The notes under the pieces were generated by a model. The model was given only the letters and a program-made list of their open reading frames with translations. It ran no database searches and had not been told where the DNA came from. From Tannerella sp. (GTDB lineage Bacteria > Bacteroidota > Bacteroidia > Bacteroidales > Tannerellaceae), in assembly GCA_031259505.1 (NCBI GenBank), contig JAIRLL010000145.1:1-9974 (forward strand): DNA of 9,974 nt, read 5' to 3'. The position numbers and the translations under genes were made by a program. Shown here in pieces: positions 1-6,477 of the stretch (position 1 is its first letter; each line of letters starts with the position of its first letter).

Positions 1-114
1 CCGAAAATCAAGACAGTCAAAGACCTTGCAGCCGGCGCGGTACTGCTTGCGTCCATTGCAGCCGTCGTCGTGGGATGTATCATTTTTGTACCCAGAATCG
101 TCACGTGGAGCTGA
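1..114 (+). CDS. dgkA: Diacylglycerol/undecaprenol kinase, C-terminal fragment
   Basis: The window opens inside this gene, and only the last 37 codons before TGA (112-114) are visible. The translation contains KDLAAGAVLLASIAAVVVG followed by a hydrophobic stretch ending in FVPRIVTWS. This matches the end of DgkA-type small integral-membrane lipid kinases: the conserved (A)KD-x-A-A-G-A-V-L segment and then the third transmembrane helix. Family members are about 120 residues with three helices, and in bacteria without DAG cycling they phosphorylate undecaprenol or diacylglycerol at the inner membrane. The catalytic glutamate motif lies upstream of the window, so activity cannot be judged. The stop codon abuts the ATG of the next gene (TGAATG), which suggests translational coupling. 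The family call rests on a short but characteristic piece. Confidence 0.8.
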   Translation, partial: PKIKTVKDLAAGAVLLASIAAVVVGCIIFVPRIVTWS

Positions 115-802
115 ATGGACGGCAGCAAGATCATATCCATAGAACATGCCGTTCCGGCGCTGACCGGATGCCGTTTTGCCGAGCCTGTCCGGCGGGGCGA
201 GCAGTGGGCGGTCGTCGGGACGAATGGCAGCGGGAAAAGCTTGCTGGCCGACATTCTACTGGGGCGTTATCTGCTGAAAGAGGGTCGTGTTCGGCACAGT
301 TTGAAAGGGAAACTGTGCGACGGCGTAAAAAGCATTTCATTCAGAGACATACACTCGCTGGCCGACATGCGCAACGCCTATTACCGGCAGCGCTGGCATG
401 CCACGGAAACGGACGATCTGCCGGCGGTCGGCGAACTGTTCCCGTCCGCGGCCGCCTCCGATCCGGCCGGCATGAAGATATGCGAAGCGTTGTGCATCGA
501 AGCCTCTCTTTCGAAAAAAATCATCCACCTTTCGAGCGGAGAACTGCGCAAGATTCTTATCGTCCGCGCTGCTGTCTGCGCCGGAGATACTTGTGCTTGA
601 CAATCCGTATATCGGTCTGGATGCAGCCTCGTGCACGACGCTGACCGAACCGCTGCACGGGCTGGATGCGTCGAACAGGAAACGCGTTTCGCAAATCATC
701 TCGACATTCTGCGACCGCAAGGCCAAAACGCTCGTCTACGTGACGCACTGCCGCAACGAATTGCCGCCCTGCATCACGCATCATTTCACACTCGGAAATT
801 AA
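115..802 (+). pseudogene. ModF/PhrA-like ABC ATPase, frameshifted and single-domain
   Basis: Two reading frames together make one ATP-binding-cassette domain of about 229 residues. The first frame (115-600) carries Walker A GTNGSGKS at residues 35-42, a YYRQRW segment near the Q-loop, and the ABC signature LSSGELRK from residue 139. It then runs into AAVCAGDTCA and stop. The second frame, readable from 566 to TAA at 802, continues exactly where the protein should: ALLSAPEILVLDNPYIGLD (Walker B and D-loop), then VTHCRNELPPCITHHF (H-loop region). The junction is a CGCG run at 565-568. Adding CG, or removing one base, restores a single frame, so a small indel or a consensus error is likely. The Walker B aspartate is followed by Asn, not Glu, as I recall for the first ATPase domain of this family in Bacteroidota. 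Relatives normally carry a second domain, and none follows before 1018. The physiological role is unknown; PhrA/ModF naming is historical. Confidence 0.75.
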
Positions 803-848
803 GGGACGAAAAATATACTGCGCGCGGTGTAATTTTGCGATATTATTC

Positions 849-867
849 TACCGACCTGAGTTCGGTA
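849..867. other. Small hairpin downstream of the ABC pseudogene
   Basis: TACCGA (849-854) and TCGGTA (862-867) form a perfect 6-bp stem with a 7-nt loop, 46 nt after the ABC stop codon. No T-run follows on either strand, so it is a poor intrinsic terminator. It may be chance structure or a weak transcript end. Confidence 0.25.
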
Positions 868-909
868 TAAGGAATAGCCGTTTATGGCTTATATATCAAT
901 AGAGAACTT

Positions 910-971
910 TGTCCACGAATTACACGAATTTTCTCATGTCAGTTCGTGTAAATTCGTGTAATTCGTGGACA
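910..971. repeat. REP-like perfect inverted repeat, 22-bp arms
   Basis: Bases 910-931 and 950-971 are exact reverse complements, separated by an 18-nt loop. The arms are built from the 8-mer TTCGTG(T/G)A. It occurs at 943-950, 953-960 and 962-969 on the plus strand, and inverted at 912-919 and 921-928. The extra direct copy in the loop offers a second fold, in which 921-930 pairs with 941-950 at 9 of 10 positions. The unit resembles the ATTCGTGTAATTCGTGG type of dispersed intergenic repeat that I recall from many bacterial genomes; that link is from memory. It lies between convergent genes, where such elements commonly sit, and could fold in transcripts from either side. Confidence 0.8.
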
Positions 972-974
972 TAT

Positions 975-1000
975 ATAACCGTTTTCCGGTCGGTTATTTT
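975..1000. terminator. Possible intrinsic terminator between convergent genes
   Basis: ATAACCG (975-981) and CGGTTAT (991-997) form a perfect 7-bp stem around a 9-nt loop, with TTTT at 997-1000 on the plus strand. It begins 4 nt after the large palindrome and 18-20 nt beyond the stop codon of the leftward kinase gene. It could therefore end rightward transcripts, and with the palindrome possibly leftward ones. The stem is only moderately GC-rich and the T-run is short. Confidence 0.4.
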
Positions 1001-1017
1001 GAATCTTTGCCGCCCTA

Positions 1018-1494
1018 TTATGTGGTCTGTTTCATGGGGCGCGGCGAGAAATCGAATGTCTTTTTCAGCGTCTCCAGTTCATCGACAAACCGCCGGATGA
1101 TGTTTTCGGGCACATGGCGACCTGTTTCCGCGCGCCGTCTTTCGCAGCGCGCAATCAGTTCGTCCGTTTCACATTCGAAGAGTTTGAACGATATGTCGGC
1201 CATGGCATTGAATTTCCCGATATAGTGATTCAAATAGCCGGCGCGGCAATGCGTGGCGTCGAGCAGCACGCTGCATCTGTTGTGAAGCAGTGTTTCGATC
1301 GAAGCATCGATCATCCCGGTAATCAGAAATTCTTCGTATGGGGACATAACCGAGCCGTTGAAGTTCATCATGCGGAAATCGTCGCGGCAAAGGCGCATCC
1401 AGTGTGTTTCCGTGCGGAGAAAGGATTTGGCAAAAGTACTTTTCCCTGACCCCGGAGCGCCGATCAGCAGCAGCATTTGAGGGTTTTCTTTCAT
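1018..1494 (-). CDS. Small P-loop kinase, T4 polynucleotide-kinase type (AAA_33)
   Basis: This encodes a 158-residue cytoplasmic P-loop kinase starting MKENPQMLLLIG. Walker A is GAPGSGKST at residues 12-20. CRDDFR at 36-41 resembles the RDDYR segment of T4 Pnk, which carries the catalytic aspartate. LLDATH at 77-82 fits the second strand motif. The arginine-rich RCERRRAETGRHVPE near 116-130 fits the lid that grips ATP phosphates. This is essentially the kinase domain alone, with no phosphatase or ligase partner. Family members phosphorylate 5'-OH ends of nucleic acids or small molecules; the substrate here is unknown. The frame stays open upstream into the permease gene, but ATG at 1494 is preferred because it begins just before the P-loop and lies 5 nt after the permease stop. 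It is the last gene of the leftward operon. Confidence 0.8.
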   Translation of the reverse strand: MKENPQMLLLIGAPGSGKSTFAKSFLRTETHWMRLCRDDFRMMNFNGSVMSPYEEFLITGMIDASIETLLHNRCSVLLDATHCRAGYLNHYIGKFNAMADISFKLFECETDELIARCERRRAETGRHVPENIIRRFVDELETLKKTFDFSPRPMKQTT

Positions 1495-1499
1495 ACGGT

Positions 1500-3896
1500 T
1501 CAGTTGACTTTCAGCGCCCTGACCGGATCGAGGCGTGCGGCCTGCCAGCTTTGCCACGCAACGGCAAGGACGGAGACGAGCCATACCGACAGTCCGGCCA
1601 GGATGAATACCTGCCAGTCGAGCCGTGTTTTCTGGGCAAAATTCTCCAGCCAGTGCGCCGTCACCCACCAGGCAAGCGGCAGGGCGATGACGAATGCCGT
1701 CGCTATCCACAGCGAAATGCGGGTGTTGAGCAGGCGGACGATGTCCATCCACGTAGCCCCGTGCACTTTGCGTATGCCGATTTCTTTTGTCTTCCTCCTG
1801 ATGACAAAGGCCATGATGATGATCAGCCCCATATTGGCAACCAGCAGGCTGAGCAGGGAGAAGAGACGCACCAGCGCCCCGGCTTTCAGGTCGCTGTGAT
1901 ATATTTCGGCATATACGTCGCTCAGGAAAGCATAGTCGACCGGATAGTCGGGTATCACTTCCGCCCATACGCGCCTGAAGGTCTCAAGCGCCTGCGGGAG
2001 ACGGTCGGGCGAGAGGCGCGCCATGATGCAGTGCTGAAACATTTTCCGTTGCATAATGATAAGAGGCATGGAGGCTTCGTAGGCGTTTGTGTAGGTGAAA
2101 TCGCGGGTCACGCCGGCAATCCGTCCTTTTTTAATGTATCCTACGATGGGTTGTTCGAAGTGCAGCATTTTTCCCACAGCCTCGTCCGGCGAGGCGAAAC
2201 CGAGTTGCTGCATGGCGCTCAGGTTGATTACGTATTCTTCGGTGAGAGCGGACGACTGTGCGTCGCGGCCGTCTATTATGTCGAGAAGCAGTTGTTCTTC
2301 TTCCCCGTATGTCCGCGTAGAAGGCTGGAAGACGTTTCCGGCCACGGGGCTGATGCCGAAGAAGGGAAGAAAGTCATCGCCCACCGCCAGTAGCGGGATA
2401 TATCTGCCTTCGTCTGCCGCTTCGCCTTCGCGCCGGACATAAATGGCGTCGCGGATAGCCGTGCCCGGCAGTTGCATGGACGAAGTGACGGCTTCGATTT
2501 CCGGATATTTCAGCAGTTCAGCCCTGAGCATGTCGTACCGTGCCTTGACGGCGTCGGGCTGTTCTTTTATGGCCAGTATGAACTGTCCGCCTCCGCCCAT
2601 CTGCGAGACGCTTATCAGATGCATTTGCCGGCTTATCCCGAAGCCGAGAATCACGATAAACATCACCATGCAGAACTGCGCGATCAGCATGACGCGCACG
2701 CTGGAGAGCGAGAAGTGCGACGGGCGCAGGTCGTTTCCGCTGTTCAGGAACAGCGTGGTCGACATCCCGCGCAGCGCCGGCAGGAGAGAAACGGCGCACG
2801 CAACTGCTACGAACGACAGGCAAAAGATGCCTGCCTCCGCTCCGCTCAGCGTTTCGAGCCTGACGTGCAGGAGCGGGTGCAGGAGATATGTCAGCACGCA
2901 TCCCGTCAGCACGGAAGCCGTCCCGATTACCAGCGCCGACAGGCTCTCGCCGGTCAGTATGGTCGACGGTGATGCGCCGTTCAGCCGCAGCAGCCGGTAA
3001 TACTGCCGGCTGTGGGCGAACATCAGTCCGGCATTCAGCCGGAGATTGAACAGCACGACCGTCAGCAGAAGGATGTTCACGCCCACGATGATGTAGATAT
3101 AGCTTATGTTTCCGTTTACCTCCATTTCCCGTTGCAGATGGCTGTGCAGGTGAATGTCGGTCAGCGGCATCAGGATGGGCGAGGCTTTTCGCGGACTGTC
3201 GCGGCTCATTTCGTCCAGACGCGCCGCAATTGCCTGCCGCACCTGTCCTCTGTCCGCGTGCGGATGGAGCAACAGGTAGGCATACGAATAGCTGTCGCGG
3301 TCATTGTCCGGACGGTGGACGATGAGGTCGGTGTGGAAATGCGTGTTTTCCGGGAAGTCTTCGAATACGCCGCTGACAAAGACCGTCCGCGTCTCGAATC
3401 TTCGGCTGGAGAGTTGGATTTCTTTGCCGACCGGCGCGTCTTCGCCGAACAGTTCCCGGGCGAGGCGTTTGCTGACTGCCGCCTTTTCGGGCGCGTCGAG
3501 TACGCTTTTCGCGTCGCCTTCGGCAAGGCTGTAACCGAATATGTCGAAAAAGTTGGCCGTCGCGAAATAGAAGTTATTGATCATGCGCGCCTTTCCTCCG
3601 GTATTCAGCACGGCGGTTTCGACCTTGTTTAGCAGCACGGCGTCTTCCACGCCCGGAACGCCGCCGGCCATCGCGAGGTTATTTTCTCCGTAGATGCGTC
3701 CGTCCACAGGCTCGTTGCCGTACCGGATGGAGAGGCGGACAATCCGGTCGCCCTTTTCGTGGAAGCGGTCGTAGCTCCATTCATATTTTATATATGCGTA
3801 TGACAGTATCATGCACGCGAAAACAATGGACATACCCGTCAGGCTCACGACCCGCAACGACAGGTTCTTCTTTAAACGTCTTATTAAAACAGCCAT
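1500..3896 (-). CDS. FtsX/MacB-like ABC transporter permease
   Basis: This 798-residue inner-membrane protein has the 4+4 helix layout of Bacteroidota FtsX-type permeases. Helix 1 is at about 14-36, followed by the conserved YDRFH motif and a periplasmic MacB-PCD-like domain. Helices 2-4 lie near 263-285, 321-343 and 350-371. The second half repeats this with helix 5 at 399-421, another periplasmic domain, and helices 6-8 near 675-699, 726-750 and 760-782. The cytoplasmic loop KTKEIGIRKVHGAT at about 702-715 and the closing ARLDPVRALKVN are family hallmarks. Such permeases work with a separate ATPase in export, lipoprotein handling or signalling by mechanotransmission. No intact ATPase gene is adjacent, so the partner must be encoded elsewhere. 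ATG at 3896 places helix 1 at the N-terminus and follows the oxidoreductase stop by 14 nt; the open frame upstream of it is overlap with that gene. Confidence 0.9.
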   Translation of the reverse strand: MAVLIRRLKKNLSLRVVSLTGMSIVFACMILSYAYIKYEWSYDRFHEKGDRIVRLSIRYGNEPVDGRIYGENNLAMAGGVPGVEDAVLLNKVETAVLNTGGKARMINNFYFATANFFDIFGYSLAEGDAKSVLDAPEKAAVSKRLARELFGEDAPVGKEIQLSSRRFETRTVFVSGVFEDFPENTHFHTDLIVHRPDNDRDSYSYAYLLLHPHADRGQVRQAIAARLDEMSRDSPRKASPILMPLTDIHLHSHLQREMEVNGNISYIYIIVGVNILLLTVVLFNLRLNAGLMFAHSRQYYRLLRLNGASPSTILTGESLSALVIGTASVLTGCVLTYLLHPLLHVRLETLSGAEAGIFCLSFVAVACAVSLLPALRGMSTTLFLNSGNDLRPSHFSLSSVRVMLIAQFCMVMFIVILGFGISRQMHLISVSQMGGGGQFILAIKEQPDAVKARYDMLRAELLKYPEIEAVTSSMQLPGTAIRDAIYVRREGEAADEGRYIPLLAVGDDFLPFFGISPVAGNVFQPSTRTYGEEEQLLLDIIDGRDAQSSALTEEYVINLSAMQQLGFASPDEAVGKMLHFEQPIVGYIKKGRIAGVTRDFTYTNAYEASMPLIIMQRKMFQHCIMARLSPDRLPQALETFRRVWAEVIPDYPVDYAFLSDVYAEIYHSDLKAGALVRLFSLLSLLVANMGLIIIMAFVIRRKTKEIGIRKVHGATWMDIVRLLNTRISLWIATAFVIALPLAWWVTAHWLENFAQKTRLDWQVFILAGLSVWLVSVLAVAWQSWQAARLDPVRALKVN

Positions 3897-3910
3897 AAAA
3901 TTATGAATTA

Positions 3911-5227
3911 TTACACTTTCGGAAACGTCCAGGGCGCGCGGTATTCTTTCGTCAGATAGCGGTCGGCTTCGCTGTCGTGGAAAGATTTCCCGTCCCACGT
4001 CAGTTTCTTTCCCGTGCGGTAGGCGATGTTGCCCAGTTGCGAGAATTTGGCGATGTGCGCGCCGATTTCGATTGATGCGTTGCAGTTGCGGTTGCGCGTC
4101 CGGATACATTCCAGATGATTTTTGACGTGGAGATTCAGCCCTCCTTCGCCGTACTGTTTATTCAGCGGTACGGCGTCCATACGCTCCGTGCCGCTCACTT
4201 TTTCGGGAATCACCTCCCAGCCGCTGCGGTCGACTACCAGCGTGCCGTTTTCGCCGACGAAGCCCAGTCCGTGCGTACGGCCGTATCCACCGTCGTTAAT
4301 ACCGATGGCATGATCCCACATCACGGTGAAACCGTCGAAGGTGTAGATCGTTTGCAGCAGGTCGGGCGTTTCGCAGGCATCGTCGGGGTATCCGAACTTG
4401 CCGCCCGAAGCCATGATGGAGCCGGGCGCCGTCACGTTCATGCCGTACAGGGCATAGTCGAGCAGATGCACGCCCCAGTCGGTCATCAGTCCTCCGGCAT
4501 AGTCCCAGAACCAGCGGAAGGTGAAATGGAAACGGTTACGGTTGAACGGGCGTTGCGGGGCGGGGCCGAGCCACATGTCGTAGTCGACGCCCTGCGGGAC
4601 GGGTTCGTCCGGCTTGACGGGGATGGACGGACACCAGCCCTGATACGAAAAGACGCGCACGGTGCGTATCTTACCGAGTTTGCCGCTGTGGACAAAGGCC
4701 ATCGCGTCCTGCCAGTGCGGGTCGCTGCGCTGCCACTGGCCTACCTGCACGACGCAGTTGTAACGCTCCGCCGCACGAATCATTACGTTACATTCTTCGA
4801 TGCTGTTGCCCAGAGGCTTTTCGCAGTACACGTCTTTCCCTGCCTCGCAGGCGGCTACCAACTGGAGACAGTGCCAGTGGTCGGGCGTCCCGACAATGAC
4901 GATGTCGATGTCTTTGTGGTCGATCAGCCGTCGCCAGTCTTTGTACAGATGGGCTACTTTCTTTCCCTTCTGCAATTTGGCAGCTTCGGCAGCCTTCCGG
5001 TTCAGCACGTTCCCGTCGACGTCGGCGAGGGCGATGCACTCTACTTCAGGATTGCGCAGGAAAGCCGTAAGATCGCCAAATCCCATCCCGTTACAGCCGA
5101 TGAGACCTATTCCGATCTTATCGTTAGCGGCTACGGAACTGCTTCCCGCCTTGATAAAAAACGGATTAACTGAAAGCCCGGCGCCGAGCGCTGCGGCCTG
5201 CCGGATAAAATTTCTACGTGTTGTCAT
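3911..5227 (-). CDS. Tat-exported Gfo/Idh/MocA-family oxidoreductase
   Basis: This encodes a 438-residue NAD(P)-dependent oxidoreductase of the sugar or sugar-derivative type. TRRNFIRQ at residues 3-10 followed by a hydrophobic stretch is a twin-arginine signal, predicting export of the folded, cofactor-loaded enzyme. The Rossmann glycine motif is GLIGCNGMG at 41-49. GTPDHWH is at 113-119, the lysine-bearing EKP motif at 136-138 and QVGQWQRS near 161-168. WFWDYAGG and DWGVHLLD at 239-257 carry the substrate-domain His254 and Asp257. The substrate is unknown; relatives oxidise inositols, sugars or glycoside 3-hydroxyls. ATG at 5227 was chosen over the longer open frame to 5365 because it starts the Tat signal and lies just downstream of a consensus promoter, whereas the extension would run through that promoter and repeat DNA. 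It is the first gene of the leftward operon. Confidence 0.92.
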   Translation of the reverse strand: MTTRRNFIRQAAALGAGLSVNPFFIKAGSSSVAANDKIGIGLIGCNGMGFGDLTAFLRNPEVECIALADVDGNVLNRKAAEAAKLQKGKKVAHLYKDWRRLIDHKDIDIVIVGTPDHWHCLQLVAACEAGKDVYCEKPLGNSIEECNVMIRAAERYNCVVQVGQWQRSDPHWQDAMAFVHSGKLGKIRTVRVFSYQGWCPSIPVKPDEPVPQGVDYDMWLGPAPQRPFNRNRFHFTFRWFWDYAGGLMTDWGVHLLDYALYGMNVTAPGSIMASGGKFGYPDDACETPDLLQTIYTFDGFTVMWDHAIGINDGGYGRTHGLGFVGENGTLVVDRSGWEVIPEKVSGTERMDAVPLNKQYGEGGLNLHVKNHLECIRTRNRNCNASIEIGAHIAKFSQLGNIAYRTGKKLTWDGKSFHDSEADRYLTKEYRAPWTFPKV

Positions 5228-5255
5228 GTCTTTTGAATAATTATAATTTATTTCG

Positions 5256-5284
5256 CAAAGATAGGGATTATATTTAAACTGCAA
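5256..5284 (-). promoter_or_regulatory. Bacteroidota-type promoter for the oxidoreductase operon
   Basis: Read on the minus strand, TTG (5284-5282) is followed after 18 nt by TATCTTTG (5263-5256), an exact match to the Bacteroidota -7 consensus TAnnTTTG. The transcript would begin near 5250 and leave a leader of roughly 20-25 nt before the ATG at 5227. The leader has no Shine-Dalgarno sequence and is AU-rich, as usual in this phylum. Confidence 0.75.
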
Positions 5285-5337
5285 TGCAGGATTTAAAATG
5301 AGCGCCATTCGAACTGTCGCATTACAGGGTAGCAGAT

Positions 5338-5392
5338 GACGCTGAAGGCGTCGAATATGCATCACCCCGAACAGGCATAGCGCAGTTCAGGG
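5338..5392. repeat. Double-hairpin repeat unit
   Basis: GACGC (5338-5342) pairs with GCGTC (5348-5352) around TGAAG. Thirteen bases later CCCCGAAC (5365-5372) pairs with GTTCAGGG (5385-5392) at 8 positions, one of them G-T, around a 12-nt loop. The stretch resembles a dispersed intergenic element with GCTGAAGGCGTCGAATAT that I recall in Bacteroidota genomes; no second copy is present in this window. Confidence 0.45.
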
Positions 5393-5481
5393 ACAGTGCG
5401 CCCCCCCCTCTGCCAACCACGTCAGGGGTTGAACAAATGGATGACGGCCAGTCCCGCCCCGTCGTTGCAGGCCGCCGCCCC

Positions 5482-5565
5482 GTCACTGCGACTGCGAGGT
5501 ACGAAGCAGGAAGCAATCCGGGATGACGCACGGCGCGGGATTGCCACGTCGCTATGTTCCTCGCA
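5482..5565. repeat. Inverted pair of TGCGAGG...GCAATCC repeat units
   Basis: The left unit runs plus-sense from GTCACTGCGA at 5482, with TGCGAGG at 5493-5499 and GCAATCC at 5513-5519. The right unit is minus-sense, with GGATTGC at 5538-5544 and CCTCGCA at 5559-5565. The outer and inner 7-mers pair perfectly and the sequence between them pairs partly, so the whole makes one long imperfect hairpin. The units belong to a widespread family of non-coding dispersed repeats of GTCATTGCGAGG...GAAGCAATCC type, probably mobilised in trans. A third copy lies at the right end of the window. Confidence 0.7.
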
Positions 5566-5570
5566 AAATC

Positions 5571-5585
5571 CTGCCTTTCAGGCAG
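5571..5585. repeat. Short perfect hairpin
   Basis: CTGCCT (5571-5576) pairs with AGGCAG (5580-5585) around a TTC loop, directly after the inverted repeat pair. It is probably part of the same repeat mosaic. Confidence 0.4.
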
Positions 5586-5606
5586 AACAGGCTATGGCGA
5601 GACTTC

Positions 5607-5627
5607 CCGCAGGTCGCTGACCTGCGG
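5607..5627. repeat. Strong 9-bp GC-rich hairpin
   Basis: CCGCAGGTC (5607-5615) and GACCTGCGG (5619-5627) are perfect complements around a GCT loop. No T-run follows on the plus strand (GGTTATGAAA), so it is not a classic terminator. It lies about 180 nt upstream of the predicted rightward promoter. Confidence 0.55.
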
Positions 5628-5628
5628 T

Positions 5629-5681
5629 TATGAAAATTACGTCCTTTGACTATCGTCGAACTTCGTTTCAGGACTTTCATA
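5629..5681. repeat. Imperfect inverted repeat TATGAAA...TTTCATA
   Basis: TATGAAA (5629-5635) and GTCC (5641-5644) pair with GGAC (5671-5674) and TTTCATA (5675-5681), leaving a 5-nt bulge on the left arm and a 26-nt loop. It starts immediately after the 5607-5627 hairpin, so the two may belong to one element. Confidence 0.45.
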
Positions 5682-5808
5682 ATGTCATGCGTTGCGATTC
5701 CTGACTTTTGAGACAGTCACTTGACGATGCGACAATTTGAATTGAAAATCGACGTAGTCAAATGCGCCCCGCAAAATCCTCGAATTTCCAAATCTCGCTG
5801 TTTTTGCA

Positions 5809-5816
5809 TAAGTTTG
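5809..5816 (+). promoter_or_regulatory. Bacteroidota-type -7 element for the FAH-porU operon
   Basis: TAAGTTTG exactly matches TAnnTTTG and lies 31 nt before the ATG at 5848, predicting a leader of about 25 nt. The -33 region is weak: a TTT at 5785-5787 but no TTG at the best spacing. GGAAAGAG at 5833-5840 might act as a weak ribosome-binding sequence. Activity is therefore less certain than for the opposing promoter. Confidence 0.5.
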
Positions 5817-5847
5817 CACAGTAAAATAATCTGGAAAGAGTGAGACA

Positions 5848-6459
5848 ATGAAAATTATTGCTGTAGGAATGAACTATGCCACTCACAATAAAGAGATGCA
5901 TCATTCGTTAAACATTACGGAGCCTGCCGTTTTCATGAAGGCCGATTCGGCGCTGAAAGACGGCAAACCGTTTTTTTTGCCGGACTTTTCGTCCGAAGTG
6001 CATTACGAAACGGAGGTTGTGGTGAAGATATGCAGGCTTGGAAAAAATATTGGCGAACAGTTTGCACACCGCTATTACGAAGAAGTCACGACGGGCATCG
6101 ACTTCACGGCGCGCGATTTGCAGACGAAACTGCGCAACAGCGGGCTGCCGTGGGAATTGAGCAAGGCGTTCGACAATTCCGCCGCTGTCGGGAAATTCAT
6201 CCCCCTGACGGAAGCGGGGAAGGTCGACGAACTGTCGTTTCATCTGGATATCAACGGGCGGACAGTTCAGCGAGGTTGCACGGGCGACATGATTTTTTCG
6301 ACTGACAGGATTATTGCTTACGCAAGTCGTTATTTTACGTTGAGAATGGGCGATTTGATTTATACAGGCACGCCTGCAGGCGTTGGCAGAGTACATGTCG
6401 GAGACCATCTGGAGGGTTATCTTGGAGCGCGGAAACTGCTCGATTTTTATGTCAGGTAA
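5848..6459 (+). CDS. Fumarylacetoacetate hydrolase-family protein (FAHD1-like)
   Basis: This encodes a 203-residue cytoplasmic metal-dependent enzyme of the FAH fold, the length of the single-domain FAHD1/YcgM group. The N-terminus MKIIAVGMNYATHNKEM gives the first conserved strand and loop. YETEVVVKI carries the Glu54 and Glu56 metal ligands, GIDFTARDLQ supplies Asp85, and PWELSKAFDNSA and IYTGTPAGVG complete the active site. FAHD1-like enzymes hydrolyse acylpyruvates or decarboxylate oxaloacetate; the true substrate here cannot be read from sequence. The gene begins the rightward operon, and porU starts 18 nt after its stop. In Porphyromonas gingivalis an FAH-family gene also precedes porU (recalled), so the pairing is conserved although a functional link to secretion is not established. 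Confidence 0.9.
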   Translation: MKIIAVGMNYATHNKEMHHSLNITEPAVFMKADSALKDGKPFFLPDFSSEVHYETEVVVKICRLGKNIGEQFAHRYYEEVTTGIDFTARDLQTKLRNSGLPWELSKAFDNSAAVGKFIPLTEAGKVDELSFHLDINGRTVQRGCTGDMIFSTDRIIAYASRYFTLRMGDLIYTGTPAGVGRVHVGDHLEGYLGARKLLDFYVR

Positions 6460-6477
6460 GAAAATGAATTTGCAAGT

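Larger units (their letters stand above)
5228..5847. other. 620-bp divergent intergenic region rich in repeats
   Basis: No credible coding sequence is present. Short open frames at 5396-5620 (plus) and 5322-5531 (minus) read through palindromic repeats and show no domain-like sequence. The region has a promoter near each end and, between them, at least five separate hairpin-forming segments, a run of eight C at 5401-5408, an inverted pair of dispersed-repeat units and an insertion-sequence-end-like motif. A long-range inverted match also exists: TTTGACTATCGTCGA (5645-5659) against TCGACGTAGTCAAA (5749-5762), differing by one inserted base. The most economical reading is successive insertion and decay of small mobile repeats. 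A structured RNA cannot be excluded from sequence alone. Confidence 0.6.

Noticed and set aside
511..522. Seven-A run as a programmed frameshift site in the ABC gene
   Set aside because: The signature motif after the A-run is still in the original frame. The frame changes about 45 nt later at CGCG, so the A-run is not the slip site.
910..971. CRISPR array
   Set aside because: The 8-mer copies are too short and too close, with no spacers of uniform length and no cas genes; it is a palindromic repeat.
1404..2393. A 329-codon plus-strand open frame opposite the permease and kinase genes
   Set aside because: It overlaps two confirmed genes on the other strand, and its composition is unlike a folded protein and without recognisable motifs.
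4115..5173. A 352-codon plus-strand open frame opposite the oxidoreductase
   Set aside because: It is the antisense shadow of a strongly supported Gfo/Idh gene, shows no domain motifs, and results from GC-rich codon use.
5396..5620. A 74-codon open frame in the intergenic region (and a 69-codon one on the minus strand, 5322-5531)
   Set aside because: Both are translations of palindromic repeat DNA, with no start context or family similarity.
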